A stretch of 64,000 bases of DNA from CAZYFH01 sp965197395 (GTDB lineage Bacteria; Acidobacteriota; Vicinamibacteria; Vicinamibacterales; UBA8438): contig CBDANB010000003.1 of the NCBI GenBank assembly GCA_965197395.1, positions 62,001 through 126,000 of the forward strand, in the 5' to 3' direction. A model generated the notes under the pieces. That model did not search any database. It was not told the DNA's origin and saw nothing but the letters and a program-made list of their open reading frames with translations. Numbering within the stretch: the stretch's first letter is position 1; every line of letters begins with the position of its first letter. This document shows positions 34,458-43,228 of the stretch, piece after piece. The translations under genes and the position numbers were made by a program.

Positions 34458-35075
34458 ATGCTCATACGACTGCCCATCCTCCATCGAATCAAGTCGGGTG
34501 AGGTCACACTCGCGTTTCGGCGGTGGCGGAGGCCGACGGTCAAGACCGGCGGCACGCTGCACACGGCCGTTGGCGTGCTGGCGATCTCCAGCGTCGAGAG
34601 AGTGGCCGCGCGGAGCGTGTCCCCCGGCGACGCGATCGCCGCGGGATACGCGAGCCGGGCAGCCCTGATGGACGACCTGGCGACGCGCGAGGGAGATCTC
34701 TACAGAATCGTGCTGGCCTACGCCGGCGAGGATCCGCGAGCCGCGCTGCGTCGCAAGGCGCCGCATACCCAACGCGAGATCGCAGAGATACGCGACCGCC
34801 TGCGCCGTCTCGACGCGGCGTCGAGGCTGGGCCCATGGACTCGGCCCGTGCTTGCCGCCATCGCCCGCCACCCGAAGGTCGCCGCCCAAACACTGGCGAC
34901 AATGCTCGGCTACGAGCGCGACTGGCTCAAGGGCAACGTGCGGAAACTCAAGACCCTCGGGCTGACCGAGAGCCATCATCCCGGGTACACGCTCTCACCC
35001 CGCGGCGCGTCGATGCTCGGCCACCTCCCGGCGGACCGTAGCCGGACCGCTACATCGCGATGGCCGTCGGTCTGA
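34458..35075 (+). CDS. ASCH/PUA-like domain protein with C-terminal winged helix
   Basis: 205 residues from ATG 34458. MLIRLPILHRIKSGEVTLAFRRWRRPTVKTGGTLHTAVGVLAISSVERV is an ASCH-type beta-barrel RNA-binding start. The middle (AGYASRAALMDDLATREGDLYRIVLAYAG) continues it. The C-terminal part (VLAAIARHPKVAAQTLATMLGYERDWLKGNVRKLKTLGLTESHHPGYTLSPRG) is a MarR-like winged helix. A nucleic-acid-binding regulator is likely; the target is unknown. The 34-base hairpin just upstream may be its own site. Confidence 0.75.
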   Translation: MLIRLPILHRIKSGEVTLAFRRWRRPTVKTGGTLHTAVGVLAISSVERVAARSVSPGDAIAAGYASRAALMDDLATREGDLYRIVLAYAGEDPRAALRRKAPHTQREIAEIRDRLRRLDAASRLGPWTRPVLAAIARHPKVAAQTLATMLGYERDWLKGNVRKLKTLGLTESHHPGYTLSPRGASMLGHLPADRSRTATSRWPSV

Positions 35076-35234
35076 TCCCTTCGCCATAGACGAACTGTGA
35101 CCCGACCGCCCCGACCACGGCGGTGCGCCGATTCAGGTTCAGACCGGTGATGGAAGAAAGAACCCCTCGGCGGCATGCACGCGGCCGCGACTCATTCGAC
35201 CGACGCCGGGAGGTCCAGCCGGCTCGGACGCCAG

Positions 35235-36257
35235 CTAGCAGCGCGTCGTTGCGGCGGACGGCGCCAAGTCCGCGCGAGCGAGCTGCGCCGGCACGGCGCC
35301 GCCGCCGCACGCGAGCGCCTGCATGGTCGGGCTGTCATCGAATGCGTCCGCTGCAATCGGCGCCGCACGAAGCCTGAGGTGAGCGAACGGCGGCCGAGTG
35401 CCACCCTCGGGACGCAGGCCAACACCGTCATCGGACGCGGCCGGAAGCAGCTTCAGGCCCACGGTGGCCCGGATGTTACCGCCGATCGCGAGAATCCGGC
35501 TCCTCGCCACATCGAGCGCCACGACGACATCGCAATGGGTGCGCGCCCCCTCGCCCAACTGCCGGCGTCGCTCGGCGAGCGAACGATAGGCCGGTCGGCG
35601 TCCGCTGCACAGCAGGTCGCCGGGCGATATCGCCGTCTCGCCGATGTCGTGCGCGGTGAACGCCGCAGAGGGAGCGCCGGTGTCACGGGCGCGGATCGCT
35701 TGATCGATGTAGGCGTGATGCGCCACGGCCCGGCGAAACTGAGCCGCCTGGCCCAGCCCGCTCTCACACATCACCCACGAGACGAACGCCGCCGACCAGG
35801 GGGCGCGCCAGCGGATATCCGCACCCGAGCTGTTCCACCGGTCATTCTGGTGTTGGATGATCCACGCGCCCTCCGGGGTGACCGTCCAGTAGCCGGCGAT
35901 CGAATCGGCCACCCGCGTCACGTCCGCCGGGGTCAGGAGCGACCAGCGACGGCGACCGCGCCGAAAGGTCTGGCTGGACGAGGGGGGCCGTGTGTAGTCG
36001 ACGACCGTGAACCCGAAGAAGCTCCACTCCTGCACCACGACGTCAACGATGCGCCGGCGAAGCCGTTCGTCCGTCAGGTTCAAACGCCGGCACGACCGCT
36101 CCTGCACGTCAAGGCTGCCCAGTGTGCCGGTCACGCGGTCCGATGGCGGCATCACGTTGAGCTCGTCCAGCGGCAACCGTCCGACCGCGGGCGCTTGGGC
36201 GAGCCCGACGCCGATCACGGACGCCGCGACCCCGAGGGTGAGCGTGAGTCTCGTCAT
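35235..36257 (-). CDS. Secreted DUF2272-type protein
   Basis: 340 residues, signal peptide LTLTLGVAASVIGVGLAQA. The centre has RAPWSAAFVSWVMCESGLGQAAQFRRAVAHHAYIDQAI and ISPGDLLCSGR, which match the CHAP/NlpC-like DUF2272 domain, with Cys and His in suitable positions for a papain-like amidase. The last ~40 residues are low in complexity and may extend past the true fold. Free-standing; probably acts in the periplasm on peptidoglycan, which is inferred from the fold only. Confidence 0.7.
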   Translation of the reverse strand: MTRLTLTLGVAASVIGVGLAQAPAVGRLPLDELNVMPPSDRVTGTLGSLDVQERSCRRLNLTDERLRRRIVDVVVQEWSFFGFTVVDYTRPPSSSQTFRRGRRRWSLLTPADVTRVADSIAGYWTVTPEGAWIIQHQNDRWNSSGADIRWRAPWSAAFVSWVMCESGLGQAAQFRRAVAHHAYIDQAIRARDTGAPSAAFTAHDIGETAISPGDLLCSGRRPAYRSLAERRRQLGEGARTHCDVVVALDVARSRILAIGGNIRATVGLKLLPAASDDGVGLRPEGGTRPPFAHLRLRAAPIAADAFDDSPTMQALACGGGAVPAQLARADLAPSAATTRC

Positions 36258-36309
36258 GATGCCGCGCCCGCACGGGCGTGGGTCGCTACGGGACGAGGCA
36301 TCCTAGCAG

Positions 36310-37297
36310 CTAGTCCACGATCGCCTGCATCAACGCGTTCTTCACGTCGCGCGAGACCTGGAAGTTGGGCGTCTGAATCATCACCAGTCCGACGATCTCT
36401 TCCGTCGGGTCGACCCAGAAGTGCGTGCCATACGCGCCATCCCAACCGAAGCTGCCGGCGCCGACGCGCTGGCCGGCCGTGACCGGATCACCCACAACGC
36501 GGACGCTGAGCCCGAAGGTGGTCCCCGGGGTCGGCTGACCGAACCCGAACTGTTCCACGAAGGTCGACGCCATCACGTCGACGGTCGTCGGACTGAGCAG
36601 CCGATGGCCGTTCAGCTCGCCTCCGTTCAGCAGCATCTGACCGAACTGCACGTAATCCTCCGCGGTGCTCATGAGACCGCCGCCGCCGGAGAAATACGTG
36701 TCACTGGTCACACCGTTCTGATTCTCGGACCGCGTGAGTCCCTGCGGTGTCCGTTGGTAGACCGTGACGACGCGCGAGCGATAGGTGTCGGGCGCGATGC
36801 GCGGGAATGGTATAGAACGGCGGCGGCTGTCCCGCTCCCCCTCGTCCTGACGCGCGGGGACCCGTTTCGCGTGACATCGGCACCGCGACCTTCAGCTCCG
36901 CGAGCTCTGGAATGAATCGTGAGACCGGATCGTTGAGTCGGATCTTGCCTTCCTCTATCAGCATGAGGATGGCCACGCCGACGACGGGCTTCGTCATCGA
37001 CATGATCTTGAAGATGGCATCCTCGGTCATCGGCGTATTCGACTCGAGATCCATCATGCCGTGCGCCTCGAGATGGGCCAGTCGTCCCAGGCGGGTCGCT
37101 GCGGTAACGGCTCCGCTGATATTCCCGGCGTCGATGTGACGCTGGACAGCTTCGTGGATGCGCTGCAGCCGTTCGGCGGACAGGCCGACTTCCGCGGGTG
37201 CCGCCTCGTCGATCGATGCGACCGCAGGCAGCGTCAAGACCGCGAGCAGCAGCACGGACAGAGCGGCCGACGTCGTCGAACGCGTGCGTCGTCGCAT
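36310..37297 (-). pseudogene. Class C beta-lactamase-like serine hydrolase, internally deleted
   Basis: The N-terminal 150 residues are open from ATG 37297: signal peptide, EVGLSAERLQRIHEAVQRHI and IFKIMSMTKPVVGVAILMLIEEGKI with the SxxK nucleophile (SMTK). After ELKVAVP the sequence becomes unlike the family and runs to a stop. In another frame PDTYRSRVVTVYQRTPQGLTRSENQNGVTSDTYFSGGGGLMSTAEDYVQFGQMLL continues to a normal C-terminus ending at 36310. About 130 family residues, including the YxN motif, are missing at the junction (about 36790-36890). Not functional as read. Confidence 0.85.
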
Positions 37298-37453
37298 GGG
37301 GCTAGTCTCCTAAAGGTCGCGCTTCCCGACTGCCAGTGCCTTGGGCAACCGATATGACCGACCTATCCTAGCAGCCCGCAATCAACGTCCGATGTCCAGA
37401 ATCGTCGAAGTCATTGCGCGAGAGCATGTTGCAGTAAGATGTACGCCCACGAT

Positions 37454-37525
37454 GGGCCGCTAGCTCAGTGGTAGAGCACCTGACTTTTAATCAGGGAGTC
37501 GTTGGTTCGATCCCAACGCGGCCCA
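37454..37525 (+). tRNA. tRNA-Lys (UUU)
   Basis: 72 nt folding into a full cloverleaf: acceptor GGGCCGC/GCGGCCC, D-arm GCTCAGTGGTAGAGC, anticodon arm CTGACTTTTAATCAG with anticodon TTT, and T-arm with GGTTCGATCC. CCA is not encoded. Confidence 0.95.
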
Positions 37526-38038
37526 CTTCATTTATACCTTTATACGTAACAGTTTACAGACACATCACGATTGATCTTCATGGCTTCAGAAGTCGGTGGA
37601 AGCAGTGGCGGCGCCCGTGTTCGTGCCCAGTGAGGGCAACGCGATCGCCGTCATGGTACTCGTGCTGATCACCGACGAGGATGACTACGCGGTGGACGTG
37701 ACCAGTGATGAGGCGGATCGCGTCGCGGCGTTGTACGACGAGCTGGGCCTTCTACTCCAGGCGGACGACGACTCCGGCGGCGATCGGAATCCGCGCCTCG
37801 ATGTCAGGCTCTACCCGGTACTACCTACGCGTTTCGGTGTTCACCGGCGGGGTCGTACAGGGCGAGTACTACCTACGCGTTTCGGTGTTCACCGGCGGGG
37901 TCGTACCCAACTTCGAGGTTCGGGTCCGCCGATAGTCGCCGGAGCGGCCCTGGACGCCCGCACGGGCCGGCCTCTGGTTGAGGCCGCCCGACGGCGCCGG
38001 AGCGATGGCGCGCCGGCGAGCTATCATGAGCCCCTCCC
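37526..38038. other. Decayed stretch with a 41-bp direct repeat
   Basis: No complete gene. A 41-bp sequence that starts and ends with GTAC occurs at 37818-37858 and 37866-37906 (period 48), encoding YYLRVSVFTGGVV twice in one frame. A short ordered frame before it (MVLVLITDEDDYAVDVTSDEADRVAALYDELGLLLQ) could be part of a lost gene. Confidence 0.45.
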
Positions 38039-38152
38039 ATGGCCCTCTCGCCAGGCTCCACGCTCGGCCCGTATGCGATCCGCTCCCAGCTCGGCCAGGG
38101 CGGCATGGGGGTCGTCTGCGTGGCGCGATACCCCGTCAACTACCTCTGCTGA
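38039..38152 (+). pseudogene. Ser/Thr kinase start, truncated
   Basis: 37 codons reading MALSPGSTLGPYAIRSQLGQ then GGMGVVCVARYPVNYLC and a stop. The first 32 residues are the usual beginning of bacterial Pkn-type kinases, with the glycine-rich loop GQGGMGVV. The rest of the kinase is absent and the next gene starts 15 bases later. A clear gene remnant. Confidence 0.8.
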
Positions 38153-38167
38153 CACCAACGACGGTAC

Positions 38168-39520
38168 ATGCCCCCTGTCCCTCCCGCGGTTCGGCGCCTC
38201 GCCCTCTGGCTCTCGATCGCCATCATCTGGTGGCTGCTCACCCGTGTCGTCTCGCGAGCCACCAACCCAGCCGTGAAAGCCTGGACCGAGCCGTGTTTCG
38301 GCGCCGGACTGGTGCTGAGCTATCTGGCAGTCTGGGCGGTGGTGGCGGCCTTGTCGCACGCCCCACCACGTCGGGTGTTCTTGCGGGCGCTCGCGACAAC
38401 GGGAACGCTGGCGATGCTCCTGACGCTGCTGGAGCTGCCAGCTACGGTCGGACGAATCAGCTACGCTCCGCTGCTCGGATACACCGGGCTCACCGACGCC
38501 TTTGTGGGAGATGTGGAGCTATCGTTCCGACGGCCGGGCGGCGTGACCTGGACCGGGAAGTTCCAGGGCGATGTGGTGAGCGGATGGAACCTGCCACGCG
38601 AGATCACGAGGCAGGTGACCTTCACCACCGACGCGCGAGGCTTTAGAAATCGGCGGTCGCACGCGCAGGCGGACGTGGTCCTGCTCGGTGGTTCCTACAT
38701 CGAGGGATGGTACGTCTCGGACGAGGAGACCGCTGCTGTGATCCTCGAGCAACGGCTGGGACGCCCCGTGTCGAATCTTGGCGTATCGGGGTTCGGCACC
38801 GTGCAGGAGCTGGCCGTGTTGCGTCGCTACGGTCTACCGCTGCAACCAAAGCTCGTGGCCTGGTTCTTCTTTGAAGGCAACGACCTCTATGACGACCAGG
38901 AGTTCGAGAACGCGCTCATCTATCTACGGGAACACGGCGGGTACGACACCGATCCGGTCCAGCCCGCGCGGTTCGACTGGCCACGCTTCCTGCGGGGGTC
39001 GTTCGTGCGGAACGCCTACAGGCTGGTGCGACGCGCCACCCATCCGCTCGTCCCGCAGGCTATGCCGCCTCACGGGTGGTATCGCGACCAGGGCGGGACG
39101 ATGCACCGGCTCTTCTATCACGACTATGCGACGCTTCCGTTCACGGACTACGAGCAGGAACGATTCGACACCACGACGACCGCCTTTCGGGAGGGGGTGA
39201 CGTTCGCTCGTGAGCGCGGGGTGGCGATCACGCTCTTCTTTGTCCCGATGAAGTTCCGTGTGTATGGCGAGTTCTGCACGTTCGCCTCCGACAGCCCGTG
39301 CCGGCACTGGCAGCCGTGGGCACTGCCCACCCGATTCGCGGCCCTCTGCGCGGCGGAAGACTTCGACTGCGTGGACTTGTCGGGACCGATGAGAGATGCC
39401 GCCGAGGCAGGCCAACTCCTTTACGCCCCGGAAGACAGCCACTGGAACGCGGCCGGCCATGCGTTCGTGGCTGAGCAGGTGCTCGCCGTGTGGAGACGGC
39501 TCGGACTCGACGCGCCGTAG
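38168..39520 (+). CDS. Membrane-anchored SGNH/GDSL-type hydrolase
   Basis: 450 residues. Three hydrophobic segments in the first 110 residues, then a soluble domain with SGNH blocks: LLGGSYIEGWYVS (block I, Ser), LGVSGFGTVQELAVLRRYG (Gly), FFEGNDLYDDQEFENAL (Asn) and APEDSHWNAAGHAFVAEQVL (Asp/His). This order is shared with AlgX/DltD-like O-acyl transfer and esterase proteins of surface polysaccharides. The catalytic domain would face the periplasm. Isolated gene. Confidence 0.8.
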   Translation: MPPVPPAVRRLALWLSIAIIWWLLTRVVSRATNPAVKAWTEPCFGAGLVLSYLAVWAVVAALSHAPPRRVFLRALATTGTLAMLLTLLELPATVGRISYAPLLGYTGLTDAFVGDVELSFRRPGGVTWTGKFQGDVVSGWNLPREITRQVTFTTDARGFRNRRSHAQADVVLLGGSYIEGWYVSDEETAAVILEQRLGRPVSNLGVSGFGTVQELAVLRRYGLPLQPKLVAWFFFEGNDLYDDQEFENALIYLREHGGYDTDPVQPARFDWPRFLRGSFVRNAYRLVRRATHPLVPQAMPPHGWYRDQGGTMHRLFYHDYATLPFTDYEQERFDTTTTAFREGVTFARERGVAITLFFVPMKFRVYGEFCTFASDSPCRHWQPWALPTRFAALCAAEDFDCVDLSGPMRDAAEAGQLLYAPEDSHWNAAGHAFVAEQVLAVWRRLGLDAP

Positions 39521-39670
39521 GGTTCCTCACGCCCCGCTTTCCAATCCCTCGTCCGCCGCATGCACGTCCCCGAGATGGCGGCCAGCACCCTGGGCATGAC
39601 GCGAATCTCCGGGATCGGGAGCTGCCCTTTTGGGTGATTCGCGGCGCTCCGGGTTCTGCGAGGATGGGGC

Positions 39671-40570
39671 ATGACAGTCGACTCTCTCGTGTCCCTCTCG
39701 AACGAGCTTGCCGATACGGTCGCCGAGGCCGCACCGTCGGTCGTCCAGATCCAGGGCCGGCGGCGGCCAGCCAGCGGGCTGACATACGCCGATGATGTCG
39801 TCCTGACGACCGTGCGCGCGCTCGGCGGCGACGACTCCCCGCGCGTGCGATGTGACGACGACCGAGTGCTCGACGCCGAGCTCGCCGGCTGGGATCCCAC
39901 GACGAGCCTGGCCGTGCTCCGCGTGAAGGGGCTGCGCGGTTCGCCCATCACTCCGTCCAGCGCAACGCCGCGCGTGGGCAACCTGGCCGTAGCCGTGGCG
40001 CGATCCTGGAGCAACCTCGTGACCGCGAGCGCCGGCATCATCTCGGTGATCGGCGGCCCGCTGCCGACCGGGCGACGCCGCGCGATCGACCAGGTCTATC
40101 GGACCACGGCGCCGATGCACGAGGGCTTCGCCGGCGGCGCTGTCCTTGAGCCGGCCAGAGGCGTGGTCGGGGTCGCGACTTCCACGAAGATCCGCGGACT
40201 CGGTGTGGTGATACCGATGTCGATCGCATGGAAGGCGGCCGCGACACTGTTGGAGCACGGCCGGCTCAAGCGAGGGTATCTTGGACTCGCGGGGCAGCCG
40301 GTGGCGCTGCCTGAAAACCAGCGAGGGAACGACGGGCGTGACCAGGCGCTCCTCGTCGTGGCGGTGACCGACGCCAGCCCGGCTAGTGTCGGTGGCGTGC
40401 TCGTCGGCGACGTGCTGATGGCCCTTGATGATCACGCCGTCGACTCGCCCGAAGACCTGCTCGACCTGCTCGTCGGTGACCGTGTCGGCCGGACCGTGAC
40501 GCTCGACGTGCGGCGCGGCGGTGCAACGATCGAGCTTGAAGTCACCGTGGGTGAACGACCGGTTTCCTAA
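39671..40570 (+). CDS. HtrA/S1C-like protein lacking catalytic residues
   Basis: 299 residues, trypsin-like domain plus PDZ. The overall S1C layout is kept (LSNELADTVAEAAPSVVQIQGRRRPASGLTY, DPTTSLAVLRVKG, ARSWSNLVTASAGIIS). The catalytic His position reads DDVVLTTVRAL instead of TNAHV, and the GNSGGP site reads EGFAGGAVLEP, so Ser is Ala. No signal peptide. PDZ: VAVTDASPASVGGVLVGDVLMALDDHAVDSPEDLLDLL. Probably a scaffold or sensor. The LuxR-type gene starts on the base after its stop, and a truncated but Ser-containing HtrA gene lies convergently downstream. Confidence 0.8.
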   Translation: MTVDSLVSLSNELADTVAEAAPSVVQIQGRRRPASGLTYADDVVLTTVRALGGDDSPRVRCDDDRVLDAELAGWDPTTSLAVLRVKGLRGSPITPSSATPRVGNLAVAVARSWSNLVTASAGIISVIGGPLPTGRRRAIDQVYRTTAPMHEGFAGGAVLEPARGVVGVATSTKIRGLGVVIPMSIAWKAAATLLEHGRLKRGYLGLAGQPVALPENQRGNDGRDQALLVVAVTDASPASVGGVLVGDVLMALDDHAVDSPEDLLDLLVGDRVGRTVTLDVRRGGATIELEVTVGERPVS

Positions 40571-40948
40571 ATGCGCGTGCTCCTCGTCGGCTCTCCGGAC
40601 GCGTGCGCCCGGCTGCGCGCCGAACTCGACGGGTCGACCGAGGTGGCGGGTGAGTTCACGTCACTCGCCGCGGCGCGCGCCTCCGAGTTCGAGGTCGACG
40701 CCCTCGTCGTGGCACCGGACGGCGAACACGGTCTGGCCCAGGACCTAGTGGAGCCACTCACGCCGCGAGAGGTCCAGGTGTTGGAGCGCCTCGCCGAAGG
40801 GCTGCCGAACAAGGCGATCGCGGCCGCGCTCGGTATCAGCGACCAGACCGTCAAGTTCCACGTGTCATCGATCTCCGGCAAGCTCGGCACCGCCAACCGC
40901 ACCGACGCGGTTCGCCGCGCCGCTCGCCGGGGACTGATCACACTGTGA
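40571..40948 (+). CDS. LuxR-type regulator with a degenerate receiver
   Basis: 125 residues. C-terminal LTPREVQVLERLAEGLPNKAIAAALGISDQTVKFHVSSISGKLGTANRTDAVRRA is a full LuxR helix-turn-helix. The N-terminal 60 residues (MRVLLVGSPDACARLRAELDG) look like a shortened receiver without phospho-Asp. Start codon immediately follows the pseudo-protease stop, so the two are coupled. The regulated genes are probably the neighbouring protease-like genes (inference). Confidence 0.85.
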   Translation: MRVLLVGSPDACARLRAELDGSTEVAGEFTSLAAARASEFEVDALVVAPDGEHGLAQDLVEPLTPREVQVLERLAEGLPNKAIAAALGISDQTVKFHVSSISGKLGTANRTDAVRRAARRGLITL

Positions 40949-40972
40949 CGACTGACCGCCCCGCTGGTGATC

Positions 40973-41584
40973 CTAGGATGGACTCGCGGTTTCGCGCGGG
41001 ACGACCGTCACCTGGCGTCGCTGCCTGTCGCGGAGAAACGTCAACGTCGTCGGCGTGCCGATCCGATCGTCAGTCAGGTATCGATGGAGGTCGTCGATGC
41101 CTCGCACGGCCTCGCGCGCCAGGGCCAGAATGATGTCGCCGTCGCGGAGGCCCGCAGCAGCCGCAGGACTGCCGGCTTCCACCGAGGCCACGCGCACCCC
41201 CGACGCTACGGCGAGCCTGTGCACGCGCGCCATGGCTCGTGGAATCGACACGTTCTGCCCGACAACTCCGAGGTAACTGCGGCGAATCCGCCCGTCGCGG
41301 ATGAGCCGCGCCGCGACGAATCGTGCGGTGTTGCTCCCGATCGCGAAGCACAACCCTTGCGCCTGCAGAATCATGGCGGTGTTGATCCCGATCACCGCGC
41401 CGGTAGTCGTCACCAGCGGCCCGCCGGAATTGCCGGGATTCAGCGATGCGTCGGTTTGGATGATGTCGTCCATCAGGCGTCCCGAGCGAGCCCGCAGGGA
41501 GCGCCCCAGTCCGCCCTCAAAGAAGCAGTAGCAGCAGTACAGAAAGTCTGTGAAAACGCCTGAGACGCATTGCACCCGGAACAA
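40973..41584 (-). pseudogene. HtrA-type serine protease, 5' truncated
   Basis: Contains the nucleophile region DDIIQTDASLNPGNSGGPLVTTTGAVIGINTA, FAIGSNTARFVAARLIRDGRIRRSYLGVVGQ and a PDZ domain. The His and Asp half of the domain is missing. From about 41525 upstream (minus-strand 5' side) the sequence (FRVQCVSGVFTDFLYCCYCFFEGG) is unlike the family. The break lies about 95 bases before the yccF gene. As read it cannot be an active protease. Confidence 0.8.
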
Positions 41585-41600
41585 GCAGTAAACGCAAAGG

Positions 41601-41606
41601 TATACT
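41601..41606 (+). promoter_or_regulatory. Possible -10 box for yccF
   Basis: TATACT, 16 bases before the ATG at 41622. No good -35 at the standard spacing, so this is tentative. Confidence 0.3.
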
Positions 41607-41621
41607 GGCTAGGTCACCCAC

Positions 41622-42056
41622 ATGAATCTCTTGCTCAACATCGCCTGGATCATCTTCGGCGGGCTTGAAATGGCCGTTGGATGGTTGATCGCAGCGTTCT
41701 TTTTCGCCATTTCGATCGTTGGAATTCCCTGGGCGCGTGCCGCCTTCAACATGGCAGAGTTTCATCTGTGGCCGTTTGGCCGGACCATCGTCGACCGAGA
41801 GGATGTGACCAGCCGTGAAGACCTCGGGACGGGCGGTCTGGGCGTGCTGGGCAACATCATCTGGTTCGTCCTTGCCGGCTGGTGGCTGGCACTCGGCCAT
41901 CTGTTCTTTGCCGCCCTCCTGGCGGTGACGGTCATCGGCATTCCCTTCGCATGGCAGCATGTGAAGCTGGCCGGCATGGCGGTGGCGCCGATTGGAAAAA
42001 TGGTCGTCGCCAAGCATGACGCCCATTACGGGCGCCTGAGCCACCAGCGTCACTAG
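41622..42056 (+). CDS. yccF: YccF-domain inner-membrane protein
   Basis: 144 residues. Two copies of the YccF motif: NIAWIIFGGLEMAVGWLIAAFFFAISIVGIPWARAAFNMAEFHLWPFGR and NIIWFVLAGWWLALGHLFFAALLAVTVIGIPFAWQHVKLAGMAVAPIGK, each a hydrophobic hairpin followed by a GIP turn. Matches the family length. Function unknown. The glycosyltransferase gene follows after 20 bases. Confidence 0.9.
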   Translation: MNLLLNIAWIIFGGLEMAVGWLIAAFFFAISIVGIPWARAAFNMAEFHLWPFGRTIVDREDVTSREDLGTGGLGVLGNIIWFVLAGWWLALGHLFFAALLAVTVIGIPFAWQHVKLAGMAVAPIGKMVVAKHDAHYGRLSHQRH

Positions 42057-42076
42057 CAGCCCCATCGCGACCCACC

Positions 42077-42826
42077 GTGTCTGGCTCGGGATTGCCCATC
42101 CAGCATTCGCTCATCATCCCCGCCTACAACGAGGCGGCGCTCCTGCCACGCCTGCTCGACACCGTCGACGAGGCCCGTGCGCGATATACGCCCGGCGCCG
42201 ATCGGATCGAGGTCATCGTGGCGGACAACGCATCGACGGACACCACGGCCGAGATCGCGGCCGAGCGAGACTGTCGGGTCGTGGGGGTCGAGAAGCGCGT
42301 GATTGCCGCCGCGCGCAACGGGGGCGCCCACGCGGCGCGCGGTGCGGTCTTTAGCTTCATCGACGCGGACTCGCGCATCCACCCCGATACGTTCAACGCG
42401 ATCGATCGCGCGCTCGCCGATGGGCGTGTCATCGCGGGCGCGACCGGCGTCCGCCTTGAGCGGTGGTCACCGGGGATCCTAGCGACCTACCTCGCCATAG
42501 TGCCGCTGGTCGTCGTGACCGGTATGGACACCGGCGTGGTGTTCTGTCCACGAGGCGCGTTCGAGGAGGTTGGGGGCTACAACGAACGGCGACTGTTTGC
42601 AGAGGACGTCGCATTCCTCTGGAACCTCAAACGGCGCGGCCGCCAGCGCGGCCAGCATCTGGCCCGCCTCGGATCGGTGAAGGCGTTGGCGTCGATGCGC
42701 AAGTTCGACCAGTTCGGCGACTGGCACTACTTCACCCTCTTCGCACGCCTCGGCCTGTTGCTGCTCCGGCGCCCATTCGACGGCCACGCGCTGGCACAGC
42801 GCTACTGGTACGAGCGCGAACCGTGA
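42077..42826 (+). CDS. Family 2 glycosyltransferase
   Basis: 249 residues, GTG start at 42077. HSLIIPAYNEAALLPRLLDTV, VIVADNASTDTTAEIA and FSFIDADSRIHPDTF (DxD-type metal site) form the GT-A core. TGVVFCPRGAFEEVGGYNERRLFAEDVAFLWNLKRRG holds the catalytic ED. A short hydrophobic strand (ATYLAIVPLVVVTGM) may touch the membrane. Acceptor unknown. Confidence 0.88.
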   Translation: MSGSGLPIQHSLIIPAYNEAALLPRLLDTVDEARARYTPGADRIEVIVADNASTDTTAEIAAERDCRVVGVEKRVIAAARNGGAHAARGAVFSFIDADSRIHPDTFNAIDRALADGRVIAGATGVRLERWSPGILATYLAIVPLVVVTGMDTGVVFCPRGAFEEVGGYNERRLFAEDVAFLWNLKRRGRQRGQHLARLGSVKALASMRKFDQFGDWHYFTLFARLGLLLLRRPFDGHALAQRYWYEREP

Positions 42827-42836
42827 CGTCTCGGGG

Positions 42837-43142
42837 CTAGCCGGCCGGCGGCGGCGTGAAGCCGTTCGCGACGATCAACCTGCCGGGTGTCGAGTTGAGG
42901 CGCAGCGGCAGGATCGCCTGGTATTCCGGCGAGTCGTACCAGGCACGAAACGCTGCCTGATCCGAGAACTCCAGCACCACCGTCCGCGGATACTCGTTCG
43001 ACCCTTCGACGACCTCAGGCGTCTCGTCGAAGGCGACGACCCGTCCGTCGTGGGCTCCAATGGTGGGAATGACCTTGCTCACGTATTCATCCATCTTCTG
43101 GCGATCTTCGACCCGACCTTGCGCGATCACATACACGGCCAA
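42837..43142 (-). CDS. DUF1330 family protein
   Basis: 101 residues. VYVIAQGRVEDRQKMDEYVSKVIPTIGAHDGRVVAF and RTVVLEFSDQAAFRAWYDSPEYQAILPLR are characteristic of the DUF1330 dimeric ferredoxin-like fold. Function unknown. Converges with the glycosyltransferase gene 10 bases away. Confidence 0.88.
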   Translation of the reverse strand: MAVYVIAQGRVEDRQKMDEYVSKVIPTIGAHDGRVVAFDETPEVVEGSNEYPRTVVLEFSDQAAFRAWYDSPEYQAILPLRLNSTPGRLIVANGFTPPPAG

Positions 43143-43168
43143 CAGGCACCTCCTATCCGCTAACGACA

Positions 43169-43192
43169 GCAGGCCTGAAGGCCTGCGCTACG
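43169..43192. repeat. Short palindromic interspersed repeat, copy 1
   Basis: A 24-base sequence including GCAGGCCTGAAGGCCTGC. Its reverse complement occurs at 50563-50586. The 18-base core is self-complementary with an 8-bp stem, a REP-like intergenic repeat. Confidence 0.7.
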
Positions 43193-43228
43193 GCCCGCCA
43201 CTTACGCCGCCACGCGTGCGACGACAGG

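Noticed and set aside
37596..38276. A 226-residue plus-strand protein
   Set aside because: It crosses the 41-bp repeat and the kinase remnant out of frame and ends in an Arg/Ser/Pro-rich antisense-like tail; only its beginning looks ordered.
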